Part shown: positions 59,162 to 64,000 of the stretch, piece by piece
How the letters are laid out: every line of letters starts with the position of its first letter
How positions within the stretch are numbered: the first letter of the stretch is position 1
DNA from: Phaeobacter sp. CECT 5382
Lineage (GTDB): Bacteria > Pseudomonadota > Alphaproteobacteria > Rhodobacterales > Rhodobacteraceae
Direction: 5' to 3'
Length of the DNA stretch: 64,000 bases
Assembly: GCF_001457775.1 (NCBI RefSeq)
Contig: NZ_CYSG01000003.1
Span: forward strand, 62,001-126,000
The notes under the pieces: generated by a model
Seen by the model: the letters and a program-made list of their open reading frames with translations, nothing else
Told to the model about the DNA's origin: nothing
Databases searched by the model: none
Position numbers and translations under genes: made by a program

Positions 59162-59879
59162 TACTGCACTTCTGACGCTAGAAGGCGTTTACACCAACAT
59201 CGCTCAGTATCACATTCTGCAGGGAGTCGATCTGGTGGTACCGCGTGGCGGTGTCACCATGCTGCTGGGACGCAATGGCGTCGGCAAGACCACGACCCTG
59301 CGCAGCATCATCGGCCACTGGCGTGCCCATCAGGGGCGTATTCTGTTTGACGGGCAGGACATCACCAAACTGGCCACCCCGGCCATTGCCCGGCTCGGCA
59401 TAGGTTTCGTGCCCGAAGACATGGGTATCTTTGCCGACCTCACGGTTGAGGAAAACATGGTGCTGGCCGCCGTGTCTGGCCCGATCCATTCCGCCCGGCT
59501 CGACTGGATCTTCACCGCCTTCCCGCCACTCAAGACCTTTTGGAAATCACACGCGGGAAATCTGTCGGGCGGGCAGAAACAGATGCTGTCGATTGCCCGC
59601 GCCATGGTCGAAGAGCGCAAGCTTTATCTGATCGATGAACCCACCAAGGGCCTTGCCCCCGCGATCATCTCCACCATGGCCAAGGCTCTGAAAGACCTGA
59701 AAGATCAGGGATCATCAGTACTGTTGGTCGAACAGAATTTCGCCGTCGCAAAGGCGCTGGGAGACAGTGCCAATGTGATGGACGATGGCCGCATGATCTG
59801 GTCCGGCGAGATGGCAGAACTGGGGCGCGATGCTGCCCTGCAAGAAAGGCTCATGGGCCTCAGCATGGAGGCACATTGA
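59154..59879 (+). CDS. Branched-chain-amino-acid-type ABC transporter ATP-binding protein (LivF-like)
   Basis: 241-residue second ATPase. Walker A is LLGRNGVGKTTTLRSIIG, signature NLSGGQKQMLSIARAM, Walker B KLYLIDEPTKGLAP, H-loop LVEQNFAVA. The starting MSDTALLTLEGVYTNIAQYHIL is the LivF pattern. Its start lies inside the end of the LivG-like gene. An 82-bp gap with no clear structure precedes the permease gene. Confidence 0.93.
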   Translation: MSDTALLTLEGVYTNIAQYHILQGVDLVVPRGGVTMLLGRNGVGKTTTLRSIIGHWRAHQGRILFDGQDITKLATPAIARLGIGFVPEDMGIFADLTVEENMVLAAVSGPIHSARLDWIFTAFPPLKTFWKSHAGNLSGGQKQMLSIARAMVEERKLYLIDEPTKGLAPAIISTMAKALKDLKDQGSSVLLVEQNFAVAKALGDSANVMDDGRMIWSGEMAELGRDAALQERLMGLSMEAH

Positions 59880-59961
59880 TGGCCCTTGCAGCCCCCCGGC
59901 TACGCTTCGCCCTTTGGCTCTCTAGTGGAGCAAAACCCCACAGACTACTGGAGGCCGCCAC

Positions 59962-60993
59962 ATGAGCGCCGCACCTGAACATGCCCCGACAATGGCGCAG
60001 GCCACCCTGGCCGAGCGGATCGGCCCCTTTATGCCGGTTCTGCTGGTGCCGCTGCTGGCCCTTGCGGGTTTTGTCGCCATCATGAATCCCGCCAGCTGGC
60101 TCACTCTGACGGTCTCGGGCCTCGCTATGGGCATGATGATTTTTCTCATGGCCTCGGGCCTGACACTGGTTTTTGGCCTGATGGATGTCATCAACTTTGG
60201 CCATGGCGCCTTTGTCTCGGTCGGCGCCTTTGTTGGCATCACTGTGTTGATGGGGCTGGGGCATCTGACCGAGGCCCCCTCGCTGATGCTAAACCTCGGC
60301 GCCGTCCTTCTGGCGGTGATTGGCGCCATGCTGGCTACAGGGGCCATGGGCTGGGCCTTTGAAAAAATCATCGTCGCGCCGGTCTACGGCCATCACCTGA
60401 AACAAATCCTCGTCACCATGGGCGGGCTGATCGTGGTCGAACAGTTGATCATCGTTCTTTGGGGTCCGGAAGAAATCTATTTCAACCGCCCCGAAGCCCT
60501 GAAAGGCGCGATCACCTTTGCCGGGGCCGCAATCGAGAAATACCGCCTGGTTGCCGTTGTGGTCGGATTGGCGGTCTTTGCCGCCATGCGCTGGGTGCTG
60601 CGCCGGACCAAGATCGGCCTTATCGTGCGTGCAGGCGTGGAAAACGGTGAAATGGTCGAGGCCCTTGGCTATCGTCTCAAACTGGTCTTTGTCGGCGTCT
60701 TTATCGCGGGCTCCGCACTGGCCGGTCTTGGTGGTGTCATGTGGGCGCTCTACCAAGAGGTCATCACCGCCCATATGGGCAACCACGCGATGATCCTGAT
60801 CTTTATCGTGGTGATCATCGGTGGGCTTGGCTCGGTCGAGGGCTGCTTTATCGGCGCCCTCCTGGTGGGGCTGATGCAGAACTACATCGCCTTTATCGAG
60901 CCCAAAGCAGCCCTGATTTCCAATATCGCTCTGATGGTCACCATTCTGATGTGGCGTCCCATGGGCATGATTCCGGTGGTAAAAGCAAAATGA
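59962..60993 (+). CDS. Branched-chain-amino-acid-type ABC transporter permease (LivH-like)
   Basis: 343-residue permease with about eight hydrophobic helices. LTLVFGLMDVINFGHGAFVSVGAFVGI is the family start signature, and KIGLIVRAGVENGEMVEALGYRLKLVFVGVFIAGSALAGLGGVMWAL is the cytoplasmic coupling loop. A GGAGGC site precedes the ATG. Its end overlaps the LivM-like gene by four bases. Confidence 0.92.
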   Translation: MSAAPEHAPTMAQATLAERIGPFMPVLLVPLLALAGFVAIMNPASWLTLTVSGLAMGMMIFLMASGLTLVFGLMDVINFGHGAFVSVGAFVGITVLMGLGHLTEAPSLMLNLGAVLLAVIGAMLATGAMGWAFEKIIVAPVYGHHLKQILVTMGGLIVVEQLIIVLWGPEEIYFNRPEALKGAITFAGAAIEKYRLVAVVVGLAVFAAMRWVLRRTKIGLIVRAGVENGEMVEALGYRLKLVFVGVFIAGSALAGLGGVMWALYQEVITAHMGNHAMILIFIVVIIGGLGSVEGCFIGALLVGLMQNYIAFIEPKAALISNIALMVTILMWRPMGMIPVVKAK

Positions 60994-62060
60994 TCCGCTC
61001 CCTTCTGTCTGGCGATATGCCACGTTCGCTGCCTCTGGCACTGATCCTTGGTGGCATCCTGCTCTGTCTCGCCCTAGCACCGTTCCTGTTTCCCGGTGTG
61101 CGCACAGTGGATACGGCAGCGCGGATCTGCATTTTCATCGTGCTGGTCGCCAGCTATGATTTACTGCTGGGATATGGCGGCATCGTCAGTTTTGCCCATA
61201 CCATGTTCTTTGGCATCGGCGCTTATGGCGTCGCGCTCACCTCTACCCATATGGGCCGCGGCTTTGACGCGATCGCGATCGGAGCTCTTGCTGGCGCCAC
61301 CCTGGCCGCTGCTCTGGCGCTGCTGATCGGGCTGTTTTCGCTCAGGGTGCGGGCGATCTTTTTTGCCATGATCACCCTGGCAGTTGCCTCGGCCGTAGCG
61401 GTGCTGGTCAGTCAGCTTTCAGGTCTCACGGGTGGTGAAGACGGGCTGACCTTCAAAACCCCGCGCACGCTGGGACCGGCCTTCAAATTCGGCAAAGAGG
61501 TGTTTGACGGCACCCTGTTCGGCGTCAAACTCAATGGCAAGCTACTCGCCTACTACTTTGTTTTCACCGGCGCACTGGTGTTGTTTTTGGCTCTGCTACG
61601 GGTGGTGAACTCTCCGTTTGGCAGGGTGCTGCAAGCGATCCGCGAGAACGATTTTCGCGCCGAATCCATTGGCTACCGTGTGGTTTACTATCGTGTCGCC
61701 GCGACCTGCCTTTCGGCGGCTATTGCCGCACTGGCGGGATCACTTTACGCAGTCTGGCTACGCTATGTCGGTCCCGATACCGTACTATCGATGGAGCTGA
61801 TGGTCGATATCCTGCTGATGGTGGTGATCGGCGGAATGGGCACGCTCTATGGTGCGATGATCGGTGCAACCCTGTTTGTCTTGGCGCAGAACTACCTGCA
61901 AAACCTGATGGGTGCGGCCTCCGGCCTTGTCGAAGGCCTGCCCCTCCTGCCAGAGCTGCTCAGCGCCGATCGCTGGCTCCTATGGCTCGGTGTGCTGTTC
62001 ATTCTCAGCGTCTACTTCTTTCCGACCGGTGTCGTGGGCCGCTTGCGAGGGGATCGGTAG
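60990..62060 (+). CDS. Branched-chain-amino-acid-type ABC transporter permease (LivM-like)
   Basis: 356-residue permease. YDLLLGYGGIVSFAHTMFFGIGAYGVAL is the LivM signature and FGRVLQAIRENDFRAESIGYRVVYYRV the coupling loop. The start MIRSLLSGDMP overlaps the LivH-like gene by four bases. It is the last gene of the transporter; the following 239 bp contain two hairpins and no gene. Confidence 0.92.
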   Translation: MIRSLLSGDMPRSLPLALILGGILLCLALAPFLFPGVRTVDTAARICIFIVLVASYDLLLGYGGIVSFAHTMFFGIGAYGVALTSTHMGRGFDAIAIGALAGATLAAALALLIGLFSLRVRAIFFAMITLAVASAVAVLVSQLSGLTGGEDGLTFKTPRTLGPAFKFGKEVFDGTLFGVKLNGKLLAYYFVFTGALVLFLALLRVVNSPFGRVLQAIRENDFRAESIGYRVVYYRVAATCLSAAIAALAGSLYAVWLRYVGPDTVLSMELMVDILLMVVIGGMGTLYGAMIGATLFVLAQNYLQNLMGAASGLVEGLPLLPELLSADRWLLWLGVLFILSVYFFPTGVVGRLRGDR

Positions 62061-62147
62061 GGTCACGACTCGTGTCAAGGGCCGCAAATGCAGCCGTGCG
62101 AACAGCGCGGTTTACCCTTGACGCGCCCACCTTCAAGACAATCGTAA

Positions 62148-62182
62148 AAGGCCATCACGGCAGACCTGTCCCTGATGGCCTT
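62148..62182 (-). terminator. Terminator hairpin in the livM/MuiA-like convergent gap
   Basis: AAGGCCATCA (62148-62157) pairs perfectly with TGATGGCCTT (62173-62182). On the minus strand it is followed by TTTTA, fitting termination of the MuiA-like gene. Confidence 0.55.
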
Positions 62183-62209
62183 CTCAACAAAGATCTGTCT
62201 TTCTGTCTT

Positions 62210-62228
62210 GGCGCCGCGCAGCGGCGCC
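62210..62228. other. Compact GC-rich hairpin
   Basis: GGCGCCGC (62210-62217) and GCGGCGCC (62221-62228) pair perfectly across a 3-base loop. It lies in the convergent gap and could stop transcripts from either side. Confidence 0.45.
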
Positions 62229-62299
62229 GGGCCCAACGAAAATTCGGGGATCTTTGATCCACTGATTTTGGGCGGGAGCCCCCCGTTTGACTGGTGACC

Positions 62300-63952
62300 T
62301 CAGCGCAGCAGTTTGCCCTCGGGCCAGCTCATTTTGGTATCCAGGCGGATCACGCGATCCTCTCCAGGGGCCAGGTCGAACTCCCAGGCCAGGATTCCAC
62401 GTTGACGATCAACATTTTCCTCGTTGGGAGCGGGCCGCGCGCTCCAGGTGATCTCCAACTCTTCCTGCTCGGTATAGGGAACCCGATCGATCAGGCGCAC
62501 TGGCCAATTTTTGCCCGTCAGGTTCTCCACGGAAATCTCAACTGTTTCCTCTTGCTGGTTGCTCCGCGAAATCATCCCGCGTTCACCTTCGCTTTTTTGC
62601 AGCACATCGCGTGTAAGGCGTAAGCCCCGGATGGCCCCAAAGCCCAGCTCAGCCTCCTGCCCCGCTGCAAGCCCTGCGAAGGAACTAAATGTGACCAGTT
62701 TGCCATCGACAAAATGTGGCACCCAATCGGCGGCCAACAGATCCTCGGCAAAGGTATTGGTGAATTTGGCCACCCGATACGCAGTCTCATCGCGCGCAGG
62801 TACCGCAACTGCTGTGACCTCGACCCCGGTTTCCAAACTGTCCATATCCAGTCGCAAAATATCTGCGCCCGATGCAATCGTGACCGGATGTTCAAAATGA
62901 TAGGTCACCCCCGGCCCGCTGGTATCGGCGCCCCAGCTTGCCCCTGCAGCGTCTTCCATGATGACCGGTTCCGCCATCGGTGCCGGAACTGCGGCTTCGG
63001 CATAGTCCCCCAGCGCAAGCGTGCGTTGTTTGGCTTGCGGGCGCGGATCAGTAATGCGGCGCAACACTGGTGACAAATGCGAGGGCGCGCCCTGTTCTCC
63101 CGGTTGCTGGGTCGAGATCGTCAGATCCACCGCCTCCCAGTTCTCACCTGTCTGCTGTGTCACCCCAAAGGCGCGCTGCAGCGAAACCTTGGCATCCGCA
63201 CCTGTGGTCAGGTGCCATTCATAATTCGGCTCCGAATAGACCTCACCTTCGGAGAAATACCGCAGCACCAAGGCCCCTGCACCGGCCTCGGGCACATCCA
63301 CCTCAATCGCCAGATAGAGCCGATCCTGATCTTCGCGGGCAATCGCCTCCAAGGTTTGCCGCGCGGCAGCCAGTTCCTTTTCCAACGCCTCCAGCCGGTC
63401 TTCTATGTTGCGTGCACGGGTCTGGGCCGCCAGCGCCTGCTTGCCTGCCGTGTCGGCTTCGGCTGAAATCATCCGGGCAATATCGCGCAGGGTATCGGGT
63501 CCTGCATCGGCCAGACCTTCGTTGCTGCCCAGCTGTTCCAGAAAGCCAATCGCCGTCCTGGCCGCAGCGGCCTCACTGCGGGACTGAGCCGCCTCATCCT
63601 GCACCGCTTGGATACGGGTTTCGATCTCTTTGATCGTCATCTCGGCAGCAATCACCTCGGGATCATTCCCGTCGCGGGGCGGCACGCCGTCTTCGCGAAA
63701 CAGCAGCGCTGTCTGATCGGCTCCGGTCAGGTCGATCTGCAGCGTCGAAAGATCCGCAGTTCGTGGAATATTGCTCAAAATCAAACGGTGGTGACCCGCA
63801 GGCAGATCAAGATCCGCACGGCGGGTGATTTCTGCCGCCTGCGGAAACACTGTGACTTCGGCGACCCGACTGGTGACCGCAATATCATCGGCCCAGACAA
63901 AAGACGCCGCAGAACTGGCCAGGATGGAAAGAAGGGAAAGGGAAAGGCGCAT
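62300..63952 (-). CDS. DUF4139 / mucoidy inhibitor MuiA-family protein
   Basis: 550-residue secreted or envelope protein. The ATG at 63952 starts a signal peptide (LSLSLLSILASSAASFVWA) that precedes DIAVTSRVAEVTVFPQAAEITRRADLDLPAGHHRL, a DUF4140-like segment. Residues about 100-200 form a coiled coil (EIETRIQAVQDEAAQSRSEAAAARTAI...; RNIEDRLEALEKELAAARQTLEA), and the DUF4139 region follows with YFSEGEVYSEPNYEWHLTTGADAKVSLQRA and PYTEQEELEITWSARPAP. The molecular function is unknown. A TTG four codons earlier is an alternative start. The remaining 48 bases of the window hold no feature I can name. Confidence 0.82.
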   Translation of the reverse strand: MRLSLSLLSILASSAASFVWADDIAVTSRVAEVTVFPQAAEITRRADLDLPAGHHRLILSNIPRTADLSTLQIDLTGADQTALLFREDGVPPRDGNDPEVIAAEMTIKEIETRIQAVQDEAAQSRSEAAAARTAIGFLEQLGSNEGLADAGPDTLRDIARMISAEADTAGKQALAAQTRARNIEDRLEALEKELAAARQTLEAIAREDQDRLYLAIEVDVPEAGAGALVLRYFSEGEVYSEPNYEWHLTTGADAKVSLQRAFGVTQQTGENWEAVDLTISTQQPGEQGAPSHLSPVLRRITDPRPQAKQRTLALGDYAEAAVPAPMAEPVIMEDAAGASWGADTSGPGVTYHFEHPVTIASGADILRLDMDSLETGVEVTAVAVPARDETAYRVAKFTNTFAEDLLAADWVPHFVDGKLVTFSSFAGLAAGQEAELGFGAIRGLRLTRDVLQKSEGERGMISRSNQQEETVEISVENLTGKNWPVRLIDRVPYTEQEELEITWSARPAPNEENVDRQRGILAWEFDLAPGEDRVIRLDTKMSWPEGKLLR

Positions 63953-64000
63953 ATGAAATCTCAATCTGATGATAGAAGGCTTTGATTTTGGAAGCAGGGA

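Noticed and set aside
1-64000. Mobile elements, CRISPR arrays, toxin-antitoxin or defence islands
   Set aside because: No transposase, integrase, repeat-spacer array, restriction or toxin-like gene was seen on either strand; composition is even throughout.

Overview
The window is a 64 kb stretch of a high-GC alphaproteobacterial chromosome, most likely a marine Rhodobacteraceae (Roseobacter group) member. This is inferred from gene content and order: the ffh/rpsP/rimM/trmD/rplS/rpmE block, a MipZ-type division ATPase, a proteobacterial homogentisate operon, and a UbiTUV-NnrS cluster. I see no rRNA, tRNA, CRISPR array, insertion sequence, integrase or phage gene. Coding density is high, and the region looks like ordinary chromosome carrying catabolic and respiratory accessory modules.

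Layout: (1) 1-7.5 kb: atpB and atpI (start of the F0 ATP synthase operon), a Nudix hydrolase with an ArsR regulator, a LysR/DMT-exporter pair divergent from an azoreductase, a prolyl-tRNA editing protein and a divergent EF-G-like GTPase. (2) 7.6-17.8 kb: a translation and protein-targeting block: a structured leader and ffh, three tandem GNAT acetyltransferases, chorismate mutase with a TTG start, rpsP, bluB, a 46-residue membrane peptide, rimM, an antisense kinase-fold gene, trmD, an M20 peptidase, rplS and rpmE. (3) 18-21 kb: mipZ, a VOC protein, a class III nucleotide cyclase and a MarR regulator. (4) 21.2-28.3 kb: a homogentisate operon (hmgA, fahA, variant metallo-beta-lactamase, FAD monooxygenase, DUF2783, VOC protein, maiA). 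The monooxygenase/DUF2783 pair resembles a two-component 3-hydroxyphenylacetate 6-hydroxylase (MhaAB type), which would make homogentisate. (5) 29.3-37.9 kb: an anaerobic island: an FNR-type regulator, DUF2478, nnrS, ubiV, ubiU and ubiT on the minus strand, divergent from ubiD, ubiX and an Asp/Glu-racemase-fold gene. A perfect FNR-type palindrome lies between the two arms.

(6) 37.9-42.6 kb: a spermidine/putrescine-type ABC transporter whose PotC-like permease carries an unusual extra membrane segment, coiled coil and repeated tail. (7) 42.8-49.5 kb: a DMT permease, a Na/Pi-cotransporter-like protein, a DeoR regulator, a CxPSR sulfatase/phosphonate monoester hydrolase and glycerate 2-kinase. 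(8) 49.5-62.1 kb: the homoprotocatechuate (hpa) meta-cleavage operon (hpaR, hpaF, hpaE, hpaD, hpaG, hpaH, hpaI) with an inserted aromatic-amino-acid decarboxylase, followed by a complete branched-chain-amino-acid-type ABC transporter. (9) 62.3-64 kb: a DUF4139 (MuiA-like) secreted or envelope protein.

Taken together, two separate ring-cleavage routes for hydroxylated phenylacetates (homogentisate and homoprotocatechuate) lie about 21 kb apart, and a low-oxygen ubiquinone-synthesis island lies between them. The strongest candidates for something not fully described are the FNR-box-controlled UbiTUV-NnrS-DUF2478 // UbiD-UbiX island, the decarboxylase-containing hpa operon with its own transporter, the MBL protein with a degenerate metal motif, the EF-G paralogue lacking the catalytic His, and the ffh leader. 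Function calls come from recognising protein families by eye; no database search was run.
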